Positions 49,000 through 62,801 of a DNA stretch of 64,000 nt are shown here, in pieces. Within the stretch, counting starts at the first letter, position 1. The number at the start of each line of letters is the position of its first letter. Source of the stretch: Sipunculus nudus (Eukaryota; Annelida; Sipuncula; Golfingiida; Sipunculidae); assembly GCA_026874595.1 (NCBI GenBank), contig CM049316.1:21787839-21851838 (forward strand), written 5' to 3'. The notes beneath the pieces were generated by a model. That model worked only from the letters and a program-made list of their open reading frames with translations, was not told the DNA's origin and did no database searches. The position numbers and the translations under genes are program-made.

Positions 49000-51100
49000 G
49001 CAGATACAAAATACAATAACACAATGAATAAAAACAGTTTAAAATGAAACGGCCCCTGACCGATCGACTGTTCACCAAAGGCGGCTAGTGATTCATCAAT
49101 CGAACACTCGAAAAATGTGGTTGGGGGCCTGGATTGGGTTTGGGAGAGACAAGGAATCTCAGGAACTTTCCTATGAATTTTCATAGATTCAATACGGAAC
49201 ACGATTATATTAAAAAGGCAGACATTTTGAATTGTAGATGATATTAGCTATGGTCTTTGGTTCGAAGATTATTCATGTATTGTAATAAATGGAATAAACG
49301 CAACAACTGGCAATCAATACACTGGTATTACGAAAACCATTAACCATCTTTCATTCATGAATAAAAATCCCAATTAATTATTGAAGTCGTTATATTAGGG
49401 GCAACGGATCTATAAATTAGTGATACAGTCATTTTACTTTCCGTAACAAAAAAACAGGAATGTTAAAAACAGGTCTCGACATCCTATATTGGAATTAATG
49501 GAAATTGTAAACATATTACAAATATACTTCTGTATCCTTCTCTGAAATGTAACTGGGCAATGGCATGTACAGATACCTGCTACAACTTATGGAAATGGTA
49601 ATCCAACACATCGATATCAAACGCTTTCAGCTTTTAAGCTATATTTATTTACATAAAATACGAAAATGGGATCATGTCTATTTTGAGATGAAAAGGGAAA
49701 AAATAGATGACCATGGCTGCTACAGAATTTGACGCACTTTTCACTTCTATTATATGTAGAACGGGATCAAAAAGAATATTCGTTACTGTTTGTTCAAACC
49801 TTGGAGATGAAGTTCTAGAGTTCAAACAGGATCAAAGGCTCAGCACTTCGAGATCTCATGGAAACTGTGGGTGCCCTTTTGTTACAAATGGTTTTAAGGT
49901 CGCGCTATTCGCGAAATGGGATCTATTGCGAAAAGAAAACTTCGTGAATTAGAACTTCGGAGGCAAAGTTGAAAAAAAGGTTGACATTATGAAAAAAAAT
50001 AGATAAATTGTTTATGTTCAATAATTAATATTAGAATGATTTCATTTATTTCCAACTGTTTGTCATTAACAAACGATATTTTTGTGCACATAATATTTTA
50101 TGTAATTAATTGACTTAATAATTATGACTATAATCTTTGTATAGGTCTTTTGTTTTGTAAGATAGCAAAAATGGAACCCTAGCGAAACACTGTGGAGTGA
50201 AAATCGCAATTTTCTTATCCCTACGAATATGAAAACAACCACAGTAGCCTATATCATAAATATCATTGTTATCATTTGGTCACCCCTTCAATCAATGGAC
50301 AATGTCACCTATTGGACATGGATTTATTTCAAAACAATACATCAATTACAAGAAGTCTTGTGAATATATTGCATGACAGCATATGAGCAACATATAAAGG
50401 TGATATATAAGAAAGCCGAAATATTTAGGCTTTGAGATAGAGAGAATGCAAACGGATGAAAGTAAAACAACTCCGGTGCACTGACTCCTCCCTACAGGTT
50501 TTAGTGATCGGTCTTCCACTGTAAATGAGGGACGGATTCACTAGACATTTCAGTGACTCTCCGTGAACTTTCTTGGGACTATTAAAGAAAATGAGGGCTT
50601 CTAAGAGGACCACGTAGAACCAACACGGAGGTATCCTATGTTGTTTTATAGGTTTAGGGGAGGGGATACTGATAGTAATGGTCGTGGTTAATGCCTCACA
50701 TTACCCAATATTTTTTTGTTATACTATCCCAAAACCCACAGAACTGCTCATTAAAGATCCCCAGTTCCTGTCTAAAAAATGTGGTCACATATTCCGCTGT
50801 ATTCTGTGTACCCTGGTCTTCTGCATGGCCATAAACGAGACCACACTGTTCCCCTGCTTCTAATTTTAATAAAGTCTATTGGCTTAGTTACTCTCTTTCA
50901 GCCATCCATCCGTTTTAAAAAGATCATGCACCAATCATCCACTAGCTCTCCTCCTTCGACAGGATATGGCGCGAGGTACTGAGAGGAGAGCTATATGAAC
51001 CTCAAAGTCGAGAACCATGAATGACTGAAGACAATTCTTCATGGTCAGGACATATGCTGACTCCTTGATGGCATCTTTTTCATCCATTATTTTTCTTTTA
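49000..51100. other. no gene seen
   Basis: AT-rich part of block C without clear match to block D. Short frames at 49707-49952 and 50678-50863 have no recognised domain. Confidence 0.5.
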
Positions 51101-51118
51101 CATATTCCTTACCGTCAG

Positions 51119-51460
51119 TTATTGTTCTATAAATTGCCAGGTTTTATGAGGCGGTAAAATAAGGGTGACCAAAGCATAAACAGTCAACACACCAACAGGG
51201 AGCCACTTGCACATCATTATTATCAGGTTCACCGAAGAAAGACCCAGGAACACCCAGGATAAATTTTTAAAAATGTGGAGAACAAGATGGATGTTTTTAT
51301 GGTTGGAGGCTTTGTCAGGGATTACCGGCCTGATGATATGAACAAAATATTCCTGACATTCCGGAAAGACACCCCAGAAAATGTGAACCGTTATAAATCC
51401 CCTCGAGGGGGGCGCGTCTGAAAAACGAGGTGTTTTGTGCCTTTTTTCCGAGTTTGGCAC
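51119..51460 (-). other. hydrophobic 113-codon minus-strand frame, unrecognised
   Basis: The frame ends with a hydrophobic stretch (residues about 58-105, including SWVFLGLSSVNLIIMMCKWL and a VGVLTVYALVTLIL run) that would make two membrane helices if translated. I do not recognise a family. There is no paralogous frame in block D. A decayed membrane-protein exon is possible, but so is chance, since AT-rich DNA easily yields Leu/Ile/Phe-rich frames. Confidence 0.2.
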
Positions 51461-53990
51461 AGGACTGGGCTGATATGTGTTATGTGGGTGTGACCCTGAA
51501 ACAAAACGAGCTTGTCACTTCACTGATATATATATTCTAAAAAATAGGTTTCCGTCTTGAAGGTCAGCTTCCAGTTTAATATTTCACTATCCTTAAAAAA
51601 CAATATTTTCAGTGCAAGTAATGACAGCTATTACTTGTGACGTTTAATATTTCTTCAATTTCCCCAGAGGCATACCGGTTTCTAGAAAATCACTTAAAAT
51701 CCGAAATCTAAGAAACATCATGCCGTTGCTGTTATTTTAGGGAAATATCTTACCATTTATGCAAAGTGGCAAGGCGTTTCAGAAAGTGTCTTGGGATAAA
51801 TGGAGAAATGATTTTAAAGACATGTTTGTTGGTACCTTGACTCCATGCGCATCATCCGGGGATGATGACAGCTTCATGACCAGGATAGTAGAAATGAGAA
51901 TCTGTCTGTCTCGGGCAGTCCTTCAGTCGACATTTTGCTAAGCATCAAACATCAAAACTGAATACATTAGTTGTAGAGAAGGAAGCATTAACTGGTGGCC
52001 CATGAGCCTGGGCGCACTGTTGAAACTTGCATAAACTCATTGTGCACTACTGATTTTTTTAATTTATAAATGGCACAAGGTTTTGATCCCAGGTTAAAAA
52101 ACCGGGATGGATTTCCCAGATCAAAATATGAATAGCTGTATTTCTCAAAACAAACCGTATAAGGAATGATCATTCACTAAAAAGGCTTTTATTTAAAGAC
52201 AACATATATGTTGACGTGATTGGTTGTAATTGGTTTCAGTATTATTATTTTACGCCTGAAAGGCAGTTTATGTATTTGTGGGCATAATTTGAAAATGATC
52301 ACATCTGCAATTTGCCATAGATAACGTCTTTAAAAGTGAGACAAAACCTCTTGTTTGACCTGTGATGATGGCTTAGAAGGTATGATGATGCATCTTATTT
52401 CAGTTTTATAATTTAATGTCATGTATTTGTTCAGGGGCAATTCAAAGACCGTTCAGAGCAAGGTCTGTTTGTTTGTATGTTTTCCGAGCTAGCGCCATAT
52501 AACGGCATTTTTGGTTGTTTATAAAATAACTGCTCCAATTTCCGTATTGCTTGGTATTATTCATCTATGAATTGTTAGGTAAACTCCCCATTTTGTTGCT
52601 GCAGATAGGCGGCAAAACCCCTAATCTACATAAAAACATCCTTTGGGATATCCGTGTGTCATTGTGTCTGTCTTCGCAGGTTCGACATAGCGTTTATGAT
52701 AATCAACATTAATTTGCAAAAAGCCTGCTTTCGTGACAAAAAATAACTTATTACATGTGTTATTCATTTGATAGAAATTCGCGCGATGTATTTTCACATC
52801 ACAACTTTTAAGTTGAACCGCCATCGAAATAAAATGAAATTCCAACAGGTTTCCCCAAGAGTGAAAGTTTTTCGGTTACGTAAAACTCCATAATCCATTT
52901 GCAGTGCAGGATTTAAGCAAATGAATGCCACAGGCTAGAACAAATAGGGAGGCTCATATTAACTGCCATCTGATTCTGAAAAAAATCATTTCTTCTTTAT
53001 CTACTCGCTAAAATAAAAAAAACAATAAATTTCAAGCATTGATAAAAATTACGGTCATGATGCCAAAAATTTATTACGGATGAGTACGTTCCATATTCAA
53101 ATCATTTTTTGTTATTAGTGATTATAATATATGAAGCACTGCAAAGCAGGAACTAACTTTTTAAATTTCTTGCAACTATATATGGTTGCCAATTATCTAA
53201 GATGCACATCAATAACAATTATTGTCAACAGTCAGTAATTGGATTAATCCCTGGGCCGAAATAATTCATATAATCTTAGAAAAGTACACCCAATTAATTT
53301 GACCAACCAAAATTAATTGTAGTATTTATCTACTTGTGTGTCAACAATGGCCTGTTCAGGAGCTGGATGAAAATGCTTGAGAAACTTCTGTTTAATCTTT
53401 GTTTGCTGTTGGCTAAATGATTGGCAGAAGTAGTTTCTCGTAGTATATTTCAATAATTGATAACGAGATTTATAAAAGAAACCTCTTATTAATACTGAAA
53501 ATATTTCGTATCAAAACCAAAACAACCTTTGTATATACTATCAAAGTTATACAAAGTCTCATTGATTTTCATCATTTTGAGCTGTGTTAATACCTCTTCT
53601 AAACGATAGTGATCTTACCTACCATATCGTATTATTCGAGAACAGAACCTGCCTTCTGGCGCCTCGGTAAGGGTAAGCTTGATCTTTCTCTGCCGTTCAG
53701 CTGCTGGTTAGGGAGTCTGGTAAACATCCATAACAGAACATTTAGATCGTTCTGTTCCCATACCGATTTTATGTCTATAATTTACGCTGTCTCGAATTAT
53801 TTCACGACCCTGGTTCGACCCTTTGAATCATAATACATGGTGTCTCTGCTCTTTGAGATTTTTGTTTCCGAATATTTAATAAATATGAAACTTTTATACC
53901 TGAATTATATCTGAATTAATATATAAACAGTATTGTCAGTGAAAGCACTAATGATGAATACGTCCTTCGCTTACATATTTATTTGGATGT

Positions 53991-55062
53991 TGCATGTGTA
54001 CATTACTAAAATGCTCAGGAGATTATTAATACATATAGCAAAATATTAATGTATATTAATTATTAGTAAATATTAATGTTGTGTCAAGTGTAAAGATTTC
54101 GAGATACGTTTAAAACTACATCGGCAAAAAAATAAGCCGGCTTATGGCGGATGCTGAATTTTATTGATCATTTTGTTTAACAATCTAAATGATCGTAGTT
54201 CATCGATGGGTATACATTATCCACCAAAATGCTCTCGCCTTCATTATTCTTCAATATTCAGAATGAAGTTGTAAATCTGTGAAGGTGCAAATGTGGAAAA
54301 CATAAATATAACAAAGCGATTCTACGTTAGATCTATAAACAGTCACGTGTTTTTGAACTACGGGTTTTTAATATAAAATTCGAAAGGTAGTTCTTTTGCC
54401 TTGAAATGAAAAGTTTCCATGAAAAGTTCGTCAAATGCGGAATCCTTAAGTCAAGGTTGCTGCTAAAGGCTATGATCAGGTACCGTTCTGAGAGCAACCT
54501 AGTACAGGTTATTATGACGAGCCACTCACCCTCGAAATGTTTTACACGCGACATCAGTTCCTTTGTGTAAGACCACCCGGTGTTGGGCGTGATTTACGAC
54601 TCATACTTTAACTGATACGTCAAAGCTTTCTTTATTTTTATCTGGTAGCCACATGTTATACAACAACGCAAGAAATCATGGTTGCCGTTTAAATCTGTTT
54701 CATTCAAATGGAACACGTATCCTTCCTGCTCCACACTGAATATTCATTATCCATCCATTGCATTTTATGGAGGTTGTACCATGTTTATGAGATGCAAGAC
54801 CTCTGATTGATGATTCCAAAATTTTAATCCACCATTTTTCATAAGATTTTTTTAATAAATGGGATTGATATCAGATAGGTGCTTCTTCATTATAATTTTG
54901 AATATAAAATGACCAATAAGCATAATTTGATCGAGATAACAGAAAAACATATGCCATTGTAAAGAATAATTAAAACTCATTTTTATTCGTTTAAATGTTT
55001 TGTGAATCCTCAAATTTAGACATCATTAAGTGTCAATGTCCAACAACCAAATAGTCTTTATT
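53991..55062. other. no gene seen between blocks C and D
   Basis: About 1.1 kb of AT-rich sequence without recognised features. Confidence 0.5.
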
Positions 55063-56598
55063 GTGTCACTGATGTCAACGGGGAGCAGAAAACTGCTTTT
55101 AAGTGTGGGCACTGTCAAGTGAAGGAAATACTTAATATCTTAATATCACTAATGGAATTTTGATCCCAAAATATACCTTAAATATGTAGAGCTGACAGCC
55201 TACGTCTCTGCTGAAAGTAGTTTCGGTACATTTATCGGTATATTGCACGACAACAGGGCCATATCTAATTAAGAATAGAGAAGAGTAAAAAAGTGACTGT
55301 CACCTAAATGGATGTAATTTTTTAGTTTTTGTATCTATAGAACGAGAATGTAACCTAGAGTTGTCATTGTAGAGAAAAGCCAAGGGGATGAAATCCAGAG
55401 ATCAAGCAACACAAATGTCTCAGAGGAGAAATTATTAAATTATTTATGCCAGTTTCATTTATTCCAATCGATCTCTTGCTGCAGAGGAAAACGGAAAAAA
55501 AAAATGGCAACAGACAGGAACCTTATCGGGAACATACAACATTCATGCTCTGCATTACATGATGTTTCCAGGAAAGACCCGCATCGGAAGGATGTTTACT
55601 ATAAGGATATGGTCAAGAATTTAACATAATCCCATGTTAGTTTTTCATATGGTCGATATATCCAAATACTCGCCTGGTTAACTAGGAAGTGATTGGCAAA
55701 ATCCCCCCCTTTCCAACACCGAGGTTCGGTGAAGTGGCTTAACTAAACGAGGCGAATATCGGAAAACCATCTGTTTTGATATAATCCTCGACTAAATCGA
55801 CTAGGAGCAATTTTAGGTCACAAAGGGCCAGAGGTGCCATGTTGTGACAAAACCCCGGCAGATGTCGTGAAATAACGTGAACTGAGACAACTCACAAGGA
55901 TCTGTCTGTTTCAAATGATTATTACGTTGTCAACGAAAACATCTTTTCTTTCATTTTGATCACCAGTCTGTCTAACAAGTTCTGTCTGAAAAATACAACG
56001 TATGAGCAATTGTCATTGTTCAATTTTATCCGATAATGCCATCAAGAATTTTTCATGAAATTATACTTCATAATCAAGGACCCTAAGCACTTCAATACGA
56101 AATAAAATAGATCAATAAGTACTATTGAACGTGTTGGAAATGATGGACTTAGCATGGAAAGCTACGGGCCGTCACGGAATCATACCGTAACTGATGGTCT
56201 CACCCTGAATAAAGCCTTCCTAAACAAGTTGTCTCTCTTTTTCAGTCTCAAACATTTGAAAGTAGTCATATCTTTCACTGGAACTTTACTGTGGCATGGT
56301 CTTCCTTGTAGGCTAATAGGAATTCACATGCTCTTCTCCTTACCTCGTTATAATGGTATACTGCGAATGTTGCTCTCTGCTGTTCTGTATCAATGTGCAG
56401 ACGTTTTCTCTAGATCCATGGAGGGGTGTGACAAAAAGGCATATGAGGGCATATGACTGTTTTTACCTAAAACCCCTTTGGTGAAGAAGTTAATTAACGG
56501 CGGGTATTGATCAGGATAAGACAAGAACTGTACTCGTTCTTCGGAAATCCTCAGGATGTTGCCGATTCGTCTTCCGGGACTCGTCCGTTGGTAGATCT

Positions 56599-56620
56599 TT
56601 TTTTTTTTTTTTTTTTTTTG
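56599..56620. repeat. poly(T) tract, with a poly(C) tract at 56701-56712
   Basis: Homopolymer runs of about 22 T and 12 C within 115 bases in block D. Confidence 0.95.
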
Positions 56621-57918
56621 TTTATGCGTGGGGCTTAAAGGCCATGTCACTCAAAATTCATGGATTTTAATAATCTAAAAAAAAGTATAATTTGAGAAGC
56701 CCCCCCCCCCCCTCTCCGGAATAAGTATTCTTTACAGTATGAACAAGAATTGGGTCCCCCATTATGTGGACAAAACCAAGAAACAGAAATCAGAGGACGG
56801 CAATTGATCTAATAAACTTTGGGGTGATATCTATTTTCACTACTTGTCAGACAACACAAGAACTGCGCAAAGTGTGTTGGAATAAATGGAGAGATAATTG
56901 GAAAACCATTCTTCTTGGTACTGCTATTACCCAGAGATATAGATAGTTTTTTTTCATATTGAGCCCAGACATTGCAGTCTGTCTGATATACATGGTCTGG
57001 CTCTCAGAACTGGGATTTCTAAGGTGACAGACTGGCGCAACCCAAAAAACAAATTGCTAATAAATCAAAATTAATTGCATTATCGGAAGGATCAACAAAA
57101 TAGGCCAACAGGCCATGACGGGCTACTTCTGAATAAGCATAAAAGACATTTTGTACAGCTGATAATTTTAAATGAAAACTGGTAACGCAATAATTGGTTC
57201 ATAACTTTAAACTAATGCATAATGATGAAATTTCTTTATTTTACTTAAAGACCAGATAAACATTTTAAAATTAATAACCATGGCACATAGATTTAATTGC
57301 AATCAAGGAACACCATACCTGTTGGATGTTCGATATAGGCCTTGCATTAAAATGAAATGATTACCAGTTAATATTTAGTCAAGACACTTGAAAATTAAAC
57401 ATATCATGTGATTAACACGACATATAGCTTTCGCATAAGGTGGTGATGATGGCAAGAATCGCAATCTGTGCGATCAGTTGCTTGCTATGTTTATTTCAAA
57501 TAAACGTGTAGACATGTAACGTATGATTATTATATACTATCTAAACTACTTTAAAACAGGAAACATATTTTGCAATGAGCTTGAGTTATTAAACTTATGA
57601 TCTGGAATTCAATAATAAATTCATTTTCATCAGCTATTCGACAGTAAGGAATTGGCATATTATCCCGGTCTAAAATAAATTCTGAAATCGCAGTTCAGTG
57701 GATTCACTTAACTGAAAGACTTAGTCGATTCAGAATCCATTATTACAGTTTTATCTTTTTATTTGTTAACAGTTAATTAAAAGTAATTAAACAGTAATTA
57801 AAAGATCTTAAGATAAATGATTATGGTACGGAATCCATCAGCCTTGAGCCATTCGTCTTTGTCACAGATACGTTCCCGTACTGTTTGTAGGAAAGTTGTT
57901 CATAAATAACACCTTTTA

Positions 57919-58000
57919 TTATAATAATAATTATTATTATAATTATTATTATTATTATTATTATTATTTTTTATTATATTTATTATTATTATAATAATTT
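57919..58000. repeat. (ATT)n/(AAT)n microsatellite
   Basis: Imperfect ATT and AAT repeats, partly self-complementary. Confidence 0.93.
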
Positions 58001-58509
58001 CAATTTTTCGGAATTTTGCATATACATCTTCTAAATGCGACACTGATCTTAACTACCATAACGTATCACCCGTTAGCAGAGCATGTTACTGGGAGATACG
58101 GGAAAGAAATCAGATCAAGGTCAAGGTTACCGTGATCTTACATCACTCTGTCTGTGGATTAACTGAAATTCCCGTCAATGTTTGTCAAGGTGCTTGTGAA
58201 ATACCCGGATAAGCTTTAATGGAATGAGACCATCCTGTTCTCATTACGTTTCTGGAGTAAATTGTAACGAAATATTTCACGCCAATGACAGAGTATTGAT
58301 AACATAAATAATAAATGGTGTCTCCTGTCTTAGAGATCTCGAGCAATTTGTGAATTTGTCGTGCTGTGAAAATTATTCACCAATATTAATGCAGCAACAG
58401 GTGTGTTCAAGGAGACAGGGCTGATCCAAATACGTCCTTCGACCTTACATATTAATGGTTGTGGCCTGGGTATTTCCCAAATCTGCTCCGGATAATATAG
58501 GTACATAAA

Positions 58510-60194
58510 ACTATACATGGTTTATCATATTTGGAGTCTTGGATTGGGTCTTAATGCGTCAGTACGTATGTTTGCTTGCTTACACAATCTCGACCTTAAT
58601 ATGACGGCCGAATGCATCATTTCCTCTGTATGGTTTGTCGTTCTTCAAATCACATATTCACGTAAACTGGAGCCTGCATGGGCTGCAGTTAAAAAAACGT
58701 TATAAGTGAACGATATTATAGAAGAGTGACATGTTTAACACAACATCAACAGTGGTTTTAGATTTCTTATTGGTCATATAGTTCTTTTAAATCAAAGAAT
58801 GTGTTAATTTGTCGATTTCGATACATTACCAAGCAAAAAGGGGTAATTGTACATTTTAGCAGGGTTTTTTTTGTAAAGCACCATTAATCAGAATATTTTC
58901 ATTAATTTGGAAGAAACTATATGATCAATATAGTAAACAGATGTATAAATACGCAAACAAAAGGTTTAATTATTATTATTATATATATATATATATATAT
59001 ATTCTTATTAAAGACACAGTTAAACTCGGATAATATAGTGGAAAATTGTGTAGTCCTCCATATAACGTCAATCATGACGTTGTGTACGTCGTCTGGTAAA
59101 CTATAGCTTTCACACACATATTTACGTCTTACGCCTCATTTACAAGGTAAAATCAGGGAATAATTTGCTTATTTTTACAAGTACATGTATCTTATAAAGG
59201 TGCGTTACCTCATTATATTGAGTAGTTTATTTGTATTGTATATCCACTATAATGTCTGGTCCTATCTCAAAGCAATCCTGACATCGCTGGTGATATTATC
59301 GGATGAGAATGTTTGAAGGAATAAGCCAATCATAATCGTCTTCACAAAATAAGGAGTAATAACATATTGCAAGTTTAATACCAATTTGCTCATATGCATA
59401 TATTTATAATTATAGATATATATAAGAAATATGTTTGGTAAAATAAAAAGAACGTAAATACATATGTGAAACAAGAATGTAAATAGTAAATTTCACTTGC
59501 ATATGAATGATGATGACGTATGACAACGGCGTATTTACTTATTATTATGGCATATTAGGTACCACCCCCGGCTTCAACAGCGCGTATCAAAACATGGCTG
59601 CCGTTTATTTTGTATACAGATTTACCTTCCCCAAAATGTATTATATAATTCTTTTATAACTGTAATTTTAATATCAATTCATAATATTTATTGTCAGTAA
59701 TCATCAGAAAACCATTTTTTTATATTTTGACGAAAATGCTAAATGAAATACGGCATAAAATGCGACTTTTACATCCTGACGTCAGAAACGTACTGAATAA
59801 CGTTATGGCGGACGTTCACAATAAACGTCAATATTTCCGAGTTACCACATCTTGTTATTCCCAAATAAACGTAACATTCATTATATATCCCTTATGTTTA
59901 TACAAATTAATGTCTCTTCTTTAGGTTATACTAAGATATATAAAATAGTAAGAGATTTGGGCAGATGTCCATGTAACACGCATGGCTGCACAAAAGATCG
60001 GGAATCTATCTTATATCCCTGCTTATTTAACCCAGTCAATCTAACGGATTGTTTGAAATAAATAAGAATTTTTGAGTTTTTACTATGTTTACTGAAAAGA
60101 ACGGGCCAGTGAATTTGCCCTAAAACAACAAGGTCTGTCGTTATATTTCCCGGCTAAGGCAGTCGTATACGGCGATTTGTTTGAAAAATTGAGT
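58510..60194. other. no gene seen; (TA)n at 58981-59001 and several CRE-like motifs
   Basis: AT-rich sequence with a short TA run. TGACGTCA occurs at 59777-59784, and AACGTCA..TGACGTT at 59064-59081 forms a small palindrome. Two overlapping frames (59691-59924 and 59852-60061, the latter Cys-rich near its end) have no recognised domain. Confidence 0.5.
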
Positions 60195-60225
60195 TGTTAC
60201 AGGTGTGCCTTTTTATACAGCCTGA
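60195..60225 (+). repeat. short LTR-terminus-like sequence
   Basis: TGTTACAGGTG followed by GCCTTTTTATA closely resembles the 5' end of the L1 LTR family but then diverges. It is possibly the end of a related LTR family, 300 bases upstream of LTR copy 3. Confidence 0.4.
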
Positions 60226-60497
60226 GTGCAGCCTGATGCACGTTATCATCATGAGCCACTGACAAACACAGAATTTCTATAAAATAACAGTCCCTTATAT
60301 ATTTTTGGTATTATAGATCATGGATACAGTTTTTAAACTTTCCATGCATGGTTTCAATAAAAACATATTTTGAATATATTTAAAACATACACCATATTGA
60401 ACATTTATTTTTCATTCGGGTTTCATCAAGGCACTTAGTTTATTACGAATTCATCAATTTTTTTCAATTCCTACACCTTTTTTGGGAAAATGCATGA

Positions 60498-61104
60498 TGT
60501 TACAGGTGCTCTTTTTAATATGTGGCACGGGCGTAACTCCTGTTATGGCACTCGTGTCTGGCCGCGTATTACATTCTATGTTTAATCCGTGCTGGTTGAA
60601 CTCTTGTTGTCGTGCTGGCTTGGGTCGAGATCACGTGTACACCATGGTGTGTAGAGGCACGGCGAAGTTTTCTAGAGAATTCCTGAAACGCGTGTTTACT
60701 GTTGAGTAGGGTCCTTATAGACTGTTTGAGAAGTGGAAAATTATCGGCTTGGGGTGTGAAGGTATATAAAGGTTTTTTAGAACGAGAGGACAGAGAGCAG
60801 AGAAGATCCCAGCGGACGCAGAAGCGTGTGTCAGATTCTAGGACCTTATCCGACTAATGCGGCAATTAAAGATGTTCCAAGACTTTCTCCTGGGTTTTAT
60901 GCATTTGGACTTCAGTTTACTTTCTGGGCTGTTGCAAGAACTTTCCACTGGACTGTCATTCTCCGAGAGTTTACATTTAAAGGACTTATCGTTGTGACGG
61001 TGTTGGTATCCAGGTACTGTGCACATACATTATTTTCTCTGTGATTGTATTGACTTGTTGCTATACCGCTGTTTTACTGTATAATTGTATTGATTTAGTG
61101 TATT
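60498..61104 (+). mobile_element. LTR copy 3 of family L1, 3'-truncated
   Basis: It begins TGTTACAGGTGCTC and follows the other two copies through an intact TATA box (60763-60770), the conserved leader and TTTACTGTATAATTGTATTG. It stops matching after TTAGTGTATT at 61104. The last 190 or so bases, with the AATAAA signal and the GTAACA terminus, are missing. It contains a deletion after the TATA box and near the GGGTCACGTGATG block. Confidence 0.85.
60763..60770 (+). promoter_or_regulatory. TATA box of LTR copy 3
   Basis: TATATAAA in the same context as at 10106-10113. This LTR is truncated downstream, so any transcript would run into flanking DNA. Confidence 0.55.
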
Positions 61105-62800
61105 CAATCCAGAGTTTTAACCGAAGACAAAATCTGAGGTTCGTGAAGGTCCAGAGTTCCAACGCCATAATGGCCTCACAGGCAAAATAATGTGATCTCC
61201 AAAGACCATTCGTAACAGGCATGAGCTTCATCCATGCAAAGGATTATATGTCACCCACAGGCCATTATTAAGAAAAGCTTCATTTTTAGCATGTAATAAG
61301 GCATAAAATACTATATATTTATAAGAAAGATTGGATTATTAAACAATGGCCGGATAATCAAATTTACCTGTCACAGAAAAGAATAGAAATGCACAGCTTT
61401 CAGTTTTAATCGCTGTAAGTTTCAGCTATTCAGATAACCTAACACATCTTAAAAACTTTAAAACATTAATTATCAGTAAACTTGCAAGAATCGAACACAA
61501 TTCCTTGCAAGAGTCAGTGCAATCGATCGGACTCGAACTGACTTGTAGCCTGCGTACACAACTTATTACCTGCAACTATGTTCTTGGAGTGTACGGCCGG
61601 TCAGTGTTGCAGAATGATGTTGGATCAGGGACCGTCCATGAATTGATGTATAGCGTTTTTATTCAGACAAATGAGAAACAAAACCGAGGCTCAGCGGAAA
61701 GGGAATTACCCTTTCTGTTCTCACGAGAATCTCCCGGTCAGGTTGATCAGTTTCATATTGTAATATTTCACTATATTCTGACAACATCATTATTAGTTCA
61801 AATTCGGCTGTGAACATTTAAACAAACTTCTGGTGAACTTGTGTTTCCATTAATTCATATAAATTTGAATCAAATAAAATCTTAACGATTGTTCATTTTA
61901 TTGTTTTATTCTCTTTCCGGTTCAAAAGAAAACAAATGGAAGTTGGTATGGTAAATATTCAAGTGAATCTTCATCTAAAGTATTCCACAATGAGTCTAGA
62001 ATCATTTATTTCAGGTAAGATGGGGAGTGCCCTCATTAGTGAAATGCAAACTATCATATAACATTTACAAGTATAATGCGGTACACCCTTTGATTCTAGT
62101 AAATCTTGCATCAAGGTGAAACTCAACACAAGCTGAAACAATCTTCTGCGGATCTCACAACCACAATCTATTTCTTCTTTAAAGGAGAGATAATGGGTTT
62201 CTTTCTTAAAGTCAGAGGCTCTGCTCTCACAAGAGCTCTTTGGACAGGATTGCCAGATGTTTTCTGCAGAAAGTAAGGAGGGAGGACGAAAGAGAGATGA
62301 AAGTGAGACCTGTAATGGCTAAAATATGCACCTGAATCAACAGAGGAATGATGAAACTATAAAATTAAAAAAAATTATTAATCATATCCCATTGATAAGG
62401 AGCCAACCCTAACTTGGGATTTCTAATACACGTTTCATAAATAAGTCAGGGCGGTGTGGGAGAACATTTGCAATGTCACTGGATCCTGGCCTACACGACA
62501 TATATAAACATATGGTGGATGGGATTGTTACTCGCCGCTCAAAATTATCTACAAAGCATGGCTGATCTTTTTATAGAATAAAGGTTTAAACACTGTTGAA
62601 GAAAAACAGATAATACCTTCGGATTTAGCCTTTAATCCTCTTTATGTTTTAGCGCCTGTGTTAATTGTCAAAATGATGGACCATTGTTAATTTTATCGAT
62701 CGCACTTTGTTGTACTCACTGTAGGCGCTGTTGTCAAGGTTCTCAAACTATACTTTGAAAACATATAGAAAATATCTAAATAATTAGATTAATTATAATC
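61105..62800. other. no gene seen
   Basis: AT-rich sequence. The 102-codon frame at 61505-61813 shows no domain. A B-box-like GTTCGAGTCC on the minus strand near 61535-61545 has no convincing partner A box. Confidence 0.5.
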
Positions 62801-62801
62801 T

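Larger units (their letters stand above)
46905..53990. repeat. diverged duplicated block C
   Basis: It shares, in the same order as block D (55063-58480), several islands: 46905-47330/55063-55440 (CTAATGGAATTT, TTTATCGGTATAT, GATCGAGC/GATCAAGC), 48605-48910/55515-55785 (CGCCTGGTTA, AGGAAGTGATT), 51770-51830/56865-56925 (GATAAATGGAGA/AATAAATGGAGA), 53130-53290/57545-57690 (GGCCGAAATAATTC/GGTCTAAAATAAATTC) and 53600-53990/58040-58480 (AATACGTCCTTCG). The last three islands also have counterparts in unit A (about 30580, 33840 and 34205). The sequence between islands is not alignable by eye. Confidence 0.6.
55063..58480. repeat. diverged duplicated block D
   Basis: Colinear with islands of block C and, at 56865-57060, 57620-57700 and 58040-58150, with unit A (30580-30720, 33840-33880 and 34180-34260; the best piece is GAGCATGTTACTGGGAGAT against GAACATGTTACTGGGAGAT). 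D is much shorter than A and C between the same anchors, so it has suffered deletions. Confidence 0.6.

Noticed and set aside
51119-51460. Membrane-protein exon from a hydrophobic 113-codon frame
   Set aside because: No family match could be recognised. AT-rich DNA often yields hydrophobic frames, and no paralogous frame exists in block D.
51759-56946. Similar peptides KVSWDKWRNDFK (51.8 kb) and KVCWNKWRDNWK (56.9 kb) as a conserved domain
   Set aside because: They fall in the C/D duplicated island, and the matching place in unit A has a stop and a shifted frame. Similarity does not extend beyond about 25 codons.
61505-61620. Minus-strand SINE from the B-box-like GTTCGAGTCC
   Set aside because: No A box at proper spacing, no tail and no second copy seen.
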